A DNA stretch of 64,000 bases, taken from Brachypterus glaber (lineage: Eukaryota > Arthropoda > Insecta > Coleoptera > Kateretidae). Under the pieces are notes generated by a model. That model ran no database searches, was not told the DNA's origin, and saw nothing but the letters and a program-made list of their open reading frames with translations. The DNA is taken from the NCBI GenBank assembly GCA_958510825.1, contig OY294045.1, positions 8,421,916 through 8,485,915 on the forward strand. The letters run 5' to 3'. This document shows positions 21,371 to 32,211 of this stretch, in pieces. How positions within the stretch are numbered: the first letter of the stretch is position 1; each line of letters opens with the position of its first letter. Both the position numbers and the translations under genes were made by a program.

Positions 21371-22036
21371 ATTATCAGTACTCGGCGTGTTTCCAGTTAT
21401 AGTCCAGTCTTTAGGTCAATAAAAGAGTCTTTACCTGAAAATAATTCAGGGAGTTTTGATTTTCGGTTTATTGGGTAAGGTAACGCAAATTAAAAACCAA
21501 TTTTGCGATGTTGAACTCGATTTGGAACGTATTTTTCACAAAAAACGGATTTTTTAAAATATTTCAAGATCGGCGCATCCTAGGACAAAAAACGTTTAAT
21601 ATGTAAATAAAGAAGACCAAATTTACAACATTTTATGATCTGCGTATTTTTTTGTACGACTTATAGCTAATTCACGGCACCGCCTGAAACGTTACACTAT
21701 AGGTATTTAGGTTTTTATTTGTTTTTTTCGAAATCAAAATTTTTCTTGGCGAGTCAGCAAGTCGTACAAAAAAATACATGGGACAAAAAATGTTGTTAAT
21801 TTGGTCCTCTTATTTTCATATAGAACGTTTTTTGTCCTAAGATGCACCGATTTTGAGATACGTTAAAAAAATGATAGTTCTAAATCCAGTTCAACGTCGC
21901 AATTTTTTTTTATTTGCAGCCCAATCCGACCCAATAAACCGAAAATCAAAACTCCCTGAATTATTTCCAGGTAAAGCCTCTTTTATTGACCTGAAGGCTG
22001 GACTATAACTGGAAATACGCCGGGTACTGATCATCA
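21371..22036. mobile_element. Long palindromic MITE (ATCAGTACYCGGCG ends)
   Basis: The two halves are near reverse complements over about 280 bp each. The ends are ATTATCAGTACTCGGCG and CGCCGGGTACTGATCAT, and inside both halves carry GAAAATCAAAACTCCCTGAA or its complement. A partial copy runs off the window at 63845-64000. No coding capacity is seen. Confidence 0.85.
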
Positions 22037-22177
22037 TAATGATCCACTTTTTCACGTTAGTGGTCTAACTTAAAAGTCTTTTAAAAGCATTCCGCTGTTA
22101 GAATGTGTTTTCATACATACCATTGTATGTATACTTTAACGTATTGCTAACGTTAGAAAAAAACATAAACACCACAT

Positions 22178-22311
22178 ACCGGGTTATTCTTTTAAGTGGT
22201 ACACCCCCGTAACTTTTGAACGGAATGAGATATAAACTTTAAATTTGGAATGTGTATATCACACAACAAAACTATCATTTGAAATATTTTTTAATTTTAT
22301 ATTCGATAAGG
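22178..22311 (+). mobile_element. Truncated MITE end (GGTTATTCTTTTAA family)
   Basis: The sequence ACCGGGTTATTCTTTTAAGT followed by CACACAACAAAACTATCATT matches the ends of the element at 53868-54735. The copy stops at GGAACGTTCAAG, the terminus of another repeat type seen at 31063 and 59608. Confidence 0.65.
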
Positions 22312-22832
22312 GAACGTTCAAGTATTACGTAACGCAAATTTTGATTATTTTTACTTGTTTTTATAAGTACAACCGTACAACGTTAGAAAAGTAACATTAT
22401 TACCACATAAAACTAACGTTAGGCCAAGTTGTTTTCACGTTTATTTCTACCAGAGTAACTTCTTAAAATAAAACATTCTAATATTAAGGTATCTCATTTA
22501 AAGTTAAAAAAATTTAATGTACGTACATACATATTTTATATATAAATTTATTTGCTGTGCTAATTGACATTTAAAAATAAAAAGCTTGTTTTGATTGTTT
22601 TTTTATTTAAAAAAAAAAACATCCTTGTCTATCCCTATCTTTGTATTTTAATTCTATAATCTTAAACTGTACGGTGCAAAAAGTTTGCCAGAAGATGATG
22701 AAATCACACACAATTGTTTTAAAACACTATTAATTGTTAAAGTGAGCACTCTTTTAATTTTTTTGTACTTTCGGGCGACGTCGTAGTTGTAATCATTTTT
22801 TTAAATTAGGTTAAAATAAACAAGAATAAACT
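22312..22832. other. AT-rich noncoding stretch
   Basis: It begins with a lone GGAACGTTCAAGTATTACG end shared with 31063 and 59608. Nothing else was recognised. Confidence 0.5.
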
Positions 22833-22957
22833 TACTACTTACAAAAAAGAAAAAAAAAACAAAGCCTACTAATACCCACAAACTGGCAAGTTTTCTTAAG
22901 CTTTAGAAAACTCTTTTACAACTTTCCCAAGCCCTAATCTCACGAACGCATCTCGGA
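22833..22957 (+). repeat. Left member of a flanking direct repeat, about 124 bp
   Basis: This 125-bp block, from TACTACTTACAAAAAAG to GAACGCATCTCGGA, recurs at 23452-23574 with very few differences. The two copies exactly bracket the element at 22958-23451. Confidence 0.85.
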
Positions 22958-23451
22958 ATAGTATATTCTATAACTAGCATGGAATAGACAATATTCCGCG
23001 CGAGCGGAAAGTTTGTCATACGAGCCCGCAGGCGAGTATGACGGTCCCGCGAGTGCGGAATGACTATTCCATACGTGTTGTAGACTATACTTTTTCTTCG
23101 ACTGCACATATGAAACACTGTATGGCTTTAAACTGCGGACAAGGTTAAAAACAATGTTTTTTGTGACTCGACATTGTAAATGCAACAAAACACATATTTC
23201 TAAATAAAGCAATTAATGTTATTTAATAATTTTATCAAATCAGTACTTAAAAAAGATTTTTATTTAATTTTAGCACATATTTACAAATTATAATGCAAAC
23301 ATTGAAGGTTATATCAGATTGTTGTGACAGATATCAGGTTTAAATATTTACCAATAGATGGAGCAGTTTTATTTTTTTGAACTAAAGTAATAAAACAACT
23401 GGTCAAATATTTAAAAAAAAACTAATAAAACTATAGTTATAGAATATACTA
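22958..23451 (+). mobile_element. Foldback-headed element with ATAGTATATTCTATAACTA ends
   Basis: The left end ATAGTATATTCTATAACTAG is mirrored by the right end TAGTTATAGAATATACTAT. The first 140 bp is a foldback around GAGCCCGCAGGCGAG, with arms GGAATAGACAATATTCCGCG, GCGGAATGACTATTCC and others. The remaining 350 bp is AT-rich. A second copy lies at 45173-45620 but has lost its right end. The function is unknown. Confidence 0.8.
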
Positions 23452-23574
23452 TACTACTTACAAAAAAGAAAAAAAAAACAAAGCCTACTAATACCCACAC
23501 ACTGGCAAGTTTTCTTAAGCTTTAGAAAACTCTTACGACTTTCCCAAGCCCTAATCTCACGAACGCATCTCGGA
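23452..23574 (+). repeat. Right member of a flanking direct repeat, about 124 bp
   Basis: This is a near-identical copy of 22833-22957, immediately after the element's right end. Confidence 0.85.
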
Positions 23575-24059
23575 AAAATATCCACACGATTCTCTCACAC
23601 TGACTAGAACAGAATAATGAATTGGTACACAAAATATATTTCTTATTTGTATAAGTAAATTTAAAAAAAAGTCCAAATAAACAATACCTATATCTTTTTA
23701 AGATATTTGAATATTGCACCGTAGGGTTACAACTTTTATAGAAAATAAAAAAGCAATATATTGTCACAACAAATTTTATTTAAAGTAAAATAACATTAGA
23801 TTAAAAACTAATAGTAACTAATAAAGATAATATACATATATATATATATAGTACTAACATAAAAAAAAAACACTTACATAATTTACATTATGTAAACTTT
23901 GGTTAAGTTAATAAACTAAAGAACAAATTAAGTTATTTCAAACATTGCACATTGTTTTAATAGGGATTCCATATTTAGAGAAATAAGGGGGTGATTTTTT
24001 AGTATTTAAGTCAGGTAAGTAATTTTCTAAATAAGAACGAGCTTAAACAAAAAGTACAG
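23575..24059. other. AT-rich noncoding stretch
   Basis: It includes a short AT-dinucleotide run near 23830-23850. No gene was seen. Confidence 0.5.
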
Positions 24060-24130
24060 ACCTCTTATGGGCCTATAAGAACACGCAAAATGCGTGTGAT
24101 TATGAGTTTATAAGAGTCGCAAAATAGAAA
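24060..24130. repeat. Short hairpin repeat, ACACGCAAAATGCGTGT core, copy 2
   Basis: It is nearly identical to 4381-4452, including GACCTCTTATGGGCCTATAA. Confidence 0.7.
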
Positions 24131-24409
24131 AAATATTAAATTATGAGTTTTTCAAATATATTTTAACAAAAAGTCAACTATAGCTATGAAATGTCACGAT
24201 CTTATTTAGAAAACAGACTTTGGTCTATTATAGGCCCTATAATAGGGATAAGTATACTTACCCCTCATATGTGTTAGCTTATCTGGCATACTTTAGACCT
24301 AATACTCTGCATATACGGTGGCAGTTTAGACTTTAAAGCAGCAAAAGAAATTTTCAGTACATATTTATATAGGTACTGCATTTTTGTCACTATTGTAATA
24401 ACTCCTATA

Positions 24410-25144
24410 CAGGGTGATCAGTAACTGCCACGCCAAAATTTAAGAGGTGATTCTACATCCAAAAATATGAAAAAAAGTTTCTATAAAAGTTGGTCCGGAA
24501 ATGAGCCCTAAGGGAGCTACGGCCCTTCGAAGATGACATATTGAATAGGGAACAAAAAAAGCATCAATAAAATTTTAATCCTGAAGAGTGATTCTTCATT
24601 TAAAACTGAGCAAAAAAGTATTCTTCACCAAAACACCTAAATTCAATATTAAAGGAGTAATAGCCTTTTAAAAAGTAACCTTTTTAGTTGGCACAAAATG
24701 TTACTTCCTCCTAATTGCATTTTGTTTTGAAAACGGTTGCTCCTACAGTGTTACACTATATGACATTTTTTATGTATTTTTACTCAAGGAATCCATATTT
24801 TTTATAAAAAATCCAAAAAAAAGTACACATAAATAAGTTTGGGGCAAAAATGTGTTAAGCCTAATACATTTTTCCGTCTAGGGACGTCTCTGGATAAATT
24901 TTAAATAAATAAATTAACGTAAACTTATTGTCCTTATTAATACTATTATACAGGCAAAAGCTCGTCACTCTAGCTTAAAAGGTACCAGAGTTATTAATTA
25001 AAAACCTTATTTTTATTACAATTTTAAAGGGCTGTAGCTACCTTAGGGCTCATTAGCGGAACAACCTTTATATGAACTTTTTTTGATATTTTTGGATGCA
25101 GAATCACCTCTTAAATTTTGGCATGCCAGTTATTGATCACCCTG
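24410..25144 (+). mobile_element. Mariner-like MITE (CAGGGTGATC family), full-length reference copy
   Basis: It is 735 bp with inverted termini of about 130 bp (CAGGGTGATCAGTAACTGCC and the complement of CCAGTTATTGATCACCCTG) and TA flanks (24408-24409 and 25145-25146). The interior is noncoding. Related copies lie at 8290, 9241, 51380, 52493, and in truncated form at 42736. It supplies empty sites for the insertions at 9482-9714 and 51813-52039. Confidence 0.9.
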
Positions 25145-25249
25145 TAGGCCAATTTTGGGAAAATCTTGGTCTTCATTTATTTTTTTTAAAAATTTAAATA
25201 AATTTTATTTTTAATGAACTATCAGTATGGGAATGGAAGGCTATTTATA

Positions 25250-25378
25250 CACAGCGTGTCAAAAGTCAGCCCCCCCACAACTTTAACTTTTGAACGGCTT
25301 ATTTACGTGTTCCAAATTTCAAGTTGATAGCTTAAGCCGTTCAAAAGTTAAAGGAGGGCGGACTTTTTACACGCTCTG
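25250..25378. mobile_element. 129-bp hairpin MITE with TA flanks
   Basis: The ends CACAGCGTGTCAAAAGTC and GACTTTTTACACGCTCTG pair, with inner arms CTTTAACTTTTGAACGGCTT and complement. TA flanks both sides. It resembles a deletion derivative of the element at 28296-28994, which also carries an AACTTTTGAACG motif. Confidence 0.8.
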
Positions 25379-25770
25379 TATAATCGTTTAGAAGTTATAA
25401 CAATAATTACAAGTAATTAATAAAAAAATCTCAGTTTTAGAAATTACTGCGTTTAAATCAAGGAGCACACTGCTAAGGAACTCAGGTTTACAAATTGCAG
25501 GAAATCTCTACAGGAAATTCGAGAAAATCTTATTTTCACCAAACATAAGACCTTTTTTAGGTAATTTTCAAAAAAAATTAATGTATCTTGAAGGAAATTC
25601 CCAGAAAATCTTAAGGGATTATCTCCTAGAAGGAATTCAGATATACCATTTTTTGTCAGCGGTTTACCTCTCGGTTAAAATATAGTCAAATAATACCTAC
25701 ATTAGAAATAATTAATATAAATTTAAACATAAAGTAAATTTAAACTTTTAATTTTATGAATAAATCGATT
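25379..25770. other. AT-rich noncoding stretch, nothing recognised
   Basis: No gene or matched repeat was seen. Confidence 0.5.
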
Positions 25771-26240
25771 ACACAGGCCAACAAGGATTTTTTGATCGGA
25801 TTTTTTTTTTATTTTCTAGCCTAGTTAAGACAAACTGACTGCCAAACAAGCATTTTTTGTTTCCGTCACGAATAATTTTTTTTAGCTATAAGCCATGCCA
25901 AAAATCCCATTTTTTAACATGAAGTTTATAATTTTTAAGTTATGGGCATTGGTCTACATTAACATCAAGAAAGAATTAAAGAATCCATTTGACATATTTT
26001 TATACAGATCGGAACAAAATTTTGGACCACCCTAATGGCGTATATTTTTTTTTTTTTAATTTTTCGTTAATTTATTCGAAATCAGCGTTATCAAAAATAG
26101 TCGTATGCAAAATTCAGAATGTTGTGCCTGTTTTTTTTTCCTGGACCACTGTGCAGTTGTTAAAAACTAAACTAAATTACCCAAATTCACCTGTCAGATC
26201 CAAATACACGTTCAAAAGTTGAAAATTTGTTGGCCTGTGT
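25771..26240 (+). mobile_element. ACACAGGCCAACAA-ended element, copy 2 (uninterrupted)
   Basis: This 470-bp copy with inverted ends ACACAGGCCAACAAGG and TTTGTTGGCCTGTGT shows the empty target site for the insertion in copy 1. It has no coding capacity. Confidence 0.8.
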
Positions 26241-26478
26241 TATTTCAAAAACACCATATTATTGAGTCAACCTACAGAAACTTAAGGAAAAAAACAATAT
26301 TAGTTCAAAAAAATTGATTTTGAGCAATTATTGTGTACTTACGCAGCCAATTATAAACTCTAAAAAAAATTCTAAACTAATATTGTTTTTTTCTCTTCCC
26401 AAAGTTTCTGTAAACGGATGCTTTTTAATAGGATAATTTATTTTATGATTTATTTTTTTTTAATACATAACGTGATTT

Positions 26479-26780
26479 CACACAATAGTCCAGAACCACA
26501 CAACTATAGTCCGGTCAAACACCTATACTGCCCTGTTAAAGTAAAGGGCAGTAAGGAACATTGTCGCATAGCGGTGTTTTCACGTCAACCCTGAAGTAAT
26601 ATTTTGAAAACGCTGCTATTATCAGGGCAGTATAGTACAAGGGCAGCGTATTTAAAAAAATATTAAAAAAGTATTGCTGTACCCCCTGTACACCAACTTG
26701 TGAAGAATTGTAAACATTTAAAAATAATTACCCATGTTAAAACATGGACTATAGTTGTGTGGTTGGACTATAGTTGTGTG
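26479..26780. mobile_element. Inverted-repeat element with doubled CACACAACTATAGTCC ends
   Basis: Each end carries two tandem copies of CACACAACTATAGTCC (the outer left copy is slightly degraded), inverted between the ends. Inner arms CTATACTGCCCTGTTAAAG and CAGGGCAGTATAG also pair. The interior is AT-rich and noncoding. Confidence 0.75.
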
Positions 26781-26827
26781 AAATTAGGGTAATTTAAAAA
26801 TCACGCTTAAAATATACATACATTATC

Positions 26828-27076
26828 CAACGAACTTATAACTCTCTCTCTAGAATAGGCATTTCATTCGTAAAAACTGAAAAAAACGTAGCCAACATAT
26901 ACATTTGTCTGTCTGATTCGCACAGCTTTGTTCTAACAGACAACAAACAATAACAATTACTGGTAATTGTTCAGGCCTGAATATATCTACTATTTATTTA
27001 CAAACAAACCGAGATGTTGGCGATACTTTATATTAACGGTATGCGTGTTCTAGAGAAAAGAGTTGTTAGTTCGTTG
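26828..27076 (+). mobile_element. hAT-type MITE (CAACGAACT ends), copy 2
   Basis: It is 249 bp, closely matching 15317-15567, and is flanked by the exact 8-bp repeat ACATTATC on both sides. Confidence 0.92.
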
Positions 27077-28295
27077 ACATTATCGGATAAAATTACCCAA
27101 TACGGCCCTACATATTTTGATATATCACCTCAATGTGGAGCTTTATCATTTTACTTTATTTAAATAGTAATTATTATATACCGTATCGTATTTTATATAT
27201 TTATATATAACAAGAGGTAGAGTAAAAATACAAAATAAATTTTTTTAGACAGAAAGAGTAGATTTTTTCTATTTTGTACTTTATTATAAAATTTTTTGAT
27301 AAAAATAAAAAAATATCACGTATTAAAATAAATTAAATAGTTATTTTTTATCCAATAAATAGCTTAGAAATTCATATTTTTATTAAAAATTTTAATGACA
27401 TTTACAAGAAAATAATTTGGCAAGTGGCAGTTGAGTGGGTAAAATAAATAATTATCCACTAAATAAAGTAAAAGCCACGCGGGGGTTATTATTGAGTTTA
27501 TCTATTTTAAATAAAGCTGGTAATTGTATTACCTGTATGTATTGGATAAAAACTTTTTTTGGAATAAAATTACAATACATTACTGGTTTTCGTGTGATAA
27601 AACATGAAATTTTGTTATTCTTCGTTAATATAAATAAATGATACTACTACTACTAATTTTAGTGTAAAAGTTTTTGGGTTTATTAAAAAAAGAACCCTAA
27701 TAACATCTACAAATAAATTTAAAACCTATTTCTATTATTACAAAAATATTGATTATTTTTTATTTAGCTACAAAATTAGCAACAATATAAGTTTTATAAT
27801 ACCCACATAGAAAGAATTATGCATCATTTCAAGCTTAGTTTAAACAAATTGTTCTTTTAGTTCAAAATCAATTAAAATAAATTTATTTAAATAAATGTAT
27901 TTAAATAAATTTATTTTTTAGCCTAAATTTCTTTAAACTAAACTAAATGGGGGCCGACCAGATTTGGCAATGTCCTATTTTAACAAATCCCTATTGAAAT
28001 TGTCGGGTCTGCGCGGATATAAATATTGCAGAAACAGAATAGAATAGAATATTTGTTTTTAATAATGTAGGGTTGTTTAAACAATAAATTTTTACACGCT
28101 ACACAATGTAAAACACAGAGACGTCAAAAAAAAATTGATATTAATACAAATACAATAAAATTACAATTAATCATTAAAATTTAGTCATTTAAAAAATCAT
28201 TAAGGGAATAATAGGATTTGTAATTTTCTTTTAAATAATTTTTTGCTGTATGTTGCAATTTTTTTTATCTATTTGAAACAATTTATTTAAACATA
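27077..28295. other. Very AT-rich noncoding stretch, nothing recognised
   Basis: No coding frame or shared repeat was seen. The text is A/T-dominated throughout. Confidence 0.5.
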
Positions 28296-28994
28296 CAGTG
28301 CGGTCCAAAAGTCACCCCCCCCCCCTTTAACTTTTGAACGAGTTGAGATATCGACTTCAAATTTAGAAATCTTAAATAAGACCACTTAAACTATCTTTTA
28401 GCATATATTTGATTTTTTCTGATCTTAAAATGTGGGCAGGGGGGCATGGGGGGACATTGTTTTAAATGGAAAGGGGGGTCGTGTGATACATCATTTTAAA
28501 GCTTATAAAATTCTCTATTTAAACTAACATTATTAAATTTTTAAAAAATGTTTTTTAAGGTTTTGATTTTTCAATTTTTTGTGCTAAATAAAACATTCGA
28601 TTTTTTAAGTTTTTTTTATAAATTTTTATTTATGTCAGCTAAAATTAGTTTAAAAGTATAATTAACATTTTTTTATGATGAAATTAGGCATTTTTAAAAA
28701 ATTATTTGTTTTTTTTTAGAGGAATTTTGACATTAATGCCCATTTTCATCCCCATTTTAAACCCAAATTTTTTTTTTTTTTAATTTAAAATATGGAGTTA
28801 AATGGAGAATTTTATAAGCTTTAAAATGATGTATTACACGACCCCCCTTTCCCTGCCCACATTTTAAGAGCTGAAAGTATTAAATATATGCTAAAAGATA
28901 GCTTGAGTTGTCTTATTTAAAAGTTCCAAATTTGAAGTCGATATCTCAACTGGTTCAAAAGTTAAGAGGGGGGGGTGACTTTTGGACCGCTCTG
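28296..28994. mobile_element. Palindromic mariner-like MITE (CAGTGCGGTCCAAAAGTCAC ends), copy 1
   Basis: It is 699 bp, with ends CAGTGCGGTCCAAAAGTCAC and GTGACTTTTGGACCGCTCTG and TA flanks (28294-28295 and 28995-28996). Most of each half pairs with the other, including TTTTAGCATATATTTGAT, AAATGTGGGCAGG and ACGACCCCCCTTTCC. A second copy lies at 50704-51367. Confidence 0.85.
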
Positions 28995-29004
28995 TATAAC
29001 ACCT

Positions 29005-29500
29005 GCATGATCGGTTTTTTTTTTGTGAAATTTTAAGTCTTGCTAACATGTCCTTACTCCTGGTTTCACGCTTGTGAATATCCCCTCTTGTAAATGTGTT
29101 GAGACTATTTTTAGCATAAGTAAGAAGAGAGTAAAAATAAAGGCCAGTTAATGTTAATATTTTTTGTTCCATAAAGTGCGCTTGCCTATATTAATGGTAT
29201 TTCGTATGGATTTCTTTTGCTTTATAAATATTTTTAATACTTTCGCTGATTGGCCCCAGAAAATGATGCCATAACTTAACTTTGACTGAACTATTCCAAA
29301 ATATGCCTTTTTTATTACATCAATGGAGACTGTGTTTTTAAGATTTTTTAGGAGAAAGCAAGAGCTGCTCAGCTGAGGTAACAGATTTTGAATGTGTGTG
29401 GAAAATGTTAGTTTTTTATCTATATGCAGGCCAAGGAATTTTGTTGATGTACTATTAACTATTGATTTACCCTCATTTTTAATGAGTCCAAACCGGACTT
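29005..29500 (-). pseudogene. Degenerate non-LTR retrotransposon reverse transcriptase, C-terminal fragment
   Basis: Read on the minus strand, about 29500 down to 29170 gives TKFLGLHIDKKLTFSTHIQN, then LKNLKNTVSIDVIKKAYFGI and VQSKLSYGIIFWGQSAKVLK, the thumb and post-thumb text of Jockey-type reverse transcriptases. After a frameshift near 29172 it continues ILTLTGLYFYSLLTYAKNSL and FTRGDIHKRETRSKDM, the usual tail of these proteins. The catalytic region and the 5' part are missing. It is old, with no surviving long frame, and it is a different lineage from the element at 61.1-63.8 kb. Confidence 0.75.
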
Positions 29501-29889
29501 GAGCAGATAAAATTCACCCGCTCAAGTCTCTTTTATGCACCATTTATACCCGCGCAGGGATACCTATGATATTCAAATATCTTGACATGTCACCTGTGCA
29601 CATATGTGTATGCCTGTTAAAAATAACCGATAGAACGTTTTAAGTACAGACAGGAACCAGTACAAATCGATAGAAAACAAAGGAACGCTATAGTGTTTTA
29701 TTGGATTCTATTGTGTCACTGAAACGTTCAGTGTGGTAGAGATCTTTTCTCGTTACTAACTTTATTGCTAAATTGTTTTAATAAAATATATATCTATAAA
29801 TAAGTTGCTAACATAAAATAAATAGGGAATGTAAGTATAAAACTATCTTCAAATCAAAACCTTTTGTATATAAAATGTTAATAGTATAT
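29501..29889. other. AT-rich noncoding stretch, nothing recognised
   Basis: No gene or matched repeat was seen. Confidence 0.5.
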
Positions 29890-30215
29890 TAAATATTAAT
29901 GTAGTACTAGTTTCATAACACCCATTTTTAGCGCACATGTGCGCTAAAAACATGTTATGAAACGAGTGCTTTATACTATTTTTTCTATGTTGCTCTAAAA
30001 TTTAATTAAACTTACATTTAAGTTGATGACCGATTTAGGATTTTTTTTTTGGGTTGGCATTACAATTTTCGCATTATTTTAAATTCATAGAACAAACCAT
30101 ATTTTGATATCGTTTATAATCAGCTCCTCTTTTTCTCTGTAACCAAGCCACAATTTTAATACGCCAAGCGATTGTCATTTGTCCTGTTGCCAACCCAAAA
30201 GAAAAAAAAGTACTA
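29890..30215. repeat. Dispersed repeat with foldback head, copy 2
   Basis: It matches 3938-4370. The head has lost most of its core: TTTTTAGCGCACATGTGCGCTAAAAA is a bare palindrome here (13-base arms). The tail retains GACCGATTTAGG, GGGTTGGCATTACA and GTTGCCAACCCAA. Confidence 0.7.
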
Positions 30216-30295
30216 ACCTTTTATACATTATAATAATTATTTAGAAAATGTTTTATAATGCTTTAGAATAAATATTTGGTAGGTATTAAATTAAA

Positions 30296-30906
30296 CCCAG
30301 ACAGTACATAATAACTATTAGATATCCAGGGGATATACTTTCTGGATATAGAGTACATCCAGTGGATAGCCTGGATTGCCATTAGATATATCATGGACAT
30401 CCAAATGTCCGCCTATATCCAGATCCTGGCTATCCATTAGAGATCCATCATGGATGTCCAGAATATCCAGGATATCCATGATGGATATCTAATGGATATC
30501 TAGTGGATATACTTTGGGTAGGTTAAAAAAATTGATGTCCACTGGATATCTCATGGATATCCAGTGGATATCCTGCCAGGATCTGGATATAGGTGGACAT
30601 TTGGATGTCCATGGGATATCTAATCACAATGCAGGCTATCCCTATCATGGATATCCAGAATATCCAGGATATCCATGATGGATATCTAATGGATATCTAG
30701 TGGATATACTTTGGGTAGGTTAAAAAATTAGATGTCCACTGGATATCTCATGGATATCCAGTGGATATCCTGCCAGGATCTGGATATAGGCGGACATTTG
30801 GATGTCCATGGGATATCTAATGGCAATGCAGGCTATCCACTGGATATAACCTATATCCAGAAAGTATATCCCCTGGATATCTAATAGTTACCATGTGCTG
30901 TCTGGG
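30296..30906. mobile_element. CCCAGACAGTACA-ended element with GGATATCC-word interior
   Basis: The ends CCCAGACAGTACA and TGTGCTGTCTGGG are inverted. Almost the whole interior is composed of GGATATCCA, GATATCTAATGG and TGGATATCC words. A block of about 165 bp (about 30473-30636) is repeated almost exactly at about 30669-30836, including ACTTTGGGTAGGTTAAAAAA. The left end pairs with the right end as CTATTAGATATCCAGGGGAT. No protein is encoded. Confidence 0.85.
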
Positions 30907-31062
30907 AAATTTCAAAATTTTATAGTTTATTTCTTTAAGTTTGTTTTATCAGTCATACCCAGCGTTTAAATAAATATTTAGGAGCAATAATGTAGTGTAG
31001 CAGAACTAAAGCAGTCTTTTAGAATTGAATTATCTACTTTTTTTTCATTTTTTTTGTCACAA

Positions 31063-31306
31063 GGGAACGTTCAAGTATTACGTAACGCAAAATGTACCAA
31101 AATTCATACACTTCATACCTCGGTTCTCGCGTTATTCAAGGCTGTAGGGATGTCATATTTTGACTACCCCCCCTAACACACCCCCTATTAGGGGGGGGGG
31201 GGCAGTCAAAATATGAAATCTCCATAATCTATAATAACGCGAGAACCGGGGTATGAAGTGTATGAATTTTGGTACAATTTGCGTTACGTAAAACTTGAAC
31301 GTTCCC
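31063..31306. mobile_element. Foldback MITE (GGGAACGTTCAAGTATTACG ends)
   Basis: Arms of about 110 bp are near-perfect complements: GGGAACGTTCAAGTATTACG, CATACACTTCATACC and TCTCGCGTTATT pair with their counterparts. The centre is a C/G-rich run around CCCCCTATTAGGGGGG. Isolated ends of this family occur at 22312 and 59608. Confidence 0.85.
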
Positions 31307-31642
31307 CAAGTTGTGATTCACAACACAGTGGATTGAGTCTTATTCACTCTCCAAGAATGTAAACATAACGTTTCGCATAAAATCTTGGTTTTGTAAATGA
31401 GCAATTGGTATATAGCAATACTGAACACAAAAAAAAATCAATACCAAAATTTTCTTGTTTATTAACAAAGTTCTGAAAAATCATTATTAAAAAGAAAGGC
31501 ATTCATGGGGACTGCCGAGAGAAGTGAAAACTTAAAACTATGAAGCCATAAGATTTTCCCCTACCAAAAATCGCTCAAAAAGAAGTTTTTACTTCAAAAA
31601 TGTAATTTTTTTATGTTGGGCAAAGACTTTAGGGGTGCCTAT

Positions 31643-32205
31643 TTTGGACTTCACGTCTAGTATTTTTCGGTATTTTATGTAGGTATATATTTTGCTTCAA
31701 TAGTTACCATTAACCTATATTTTAAATTTCAAGTCTCTAAGTCAGTCCTATGAAACAACAACAAAAATCATGATGTGACTATTTTGGACTTCATTGCTAC
31801 TATTTTTTGGTATTTTTATGTATGTGTCTTGTTTCAATAGTCACCATAAACTTATATTTTAAATTTCAAGTCTCTAAGTCAATCCTATCTAAAGTTATTA
31901 AAAAACAAAAGAAAATCATGTTGTGCCTGATTTGGACTTTGGCTAGTATTTTTTGGTAGTTTTATGTATTTGATGACACATATTTAAACATAAATAGTCA
32001 CCATAAGCTTATATTTCAAATTTCAAGTTTTTAAGTCAATATGATGAAAAGTTATTAAAAAACAAGAAAATCATTATGTGCCTGTTTTGGATTTCACTGC
32101 TAGTATTTTTTGGAATTTTTCATGTTTAAATAGTCACCCTAGGCTTATATTTCCAATTTAAAGTCTCTACGTCAATTCGGTAAAAAGTTATTAAAGAAAC
32201 AAAAC
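31643..32205 (+). repeat. Tandem array, four units of about 140-156 bp
   Basis: Units begin near 31643, 31783, 31929 and 32085 with TTTGGACTTCA-like text. Each contains CTAGTATTTTTTGGTA, CACCATAA, CTTATATTT and AATTTCAAGTCTCTAAGTCA. The units have diverged from each other, so the array is old. Confidence 0.8.
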
Positions 32206-32211
32206 ATGCAT

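Noticed and set aside
31643..32205. Satellite DNA suggesting a centromere
   Set aside because: Only four diverged units are present. Related text also occurs singly near 47060, so it is a local duplication of a dispersed module.
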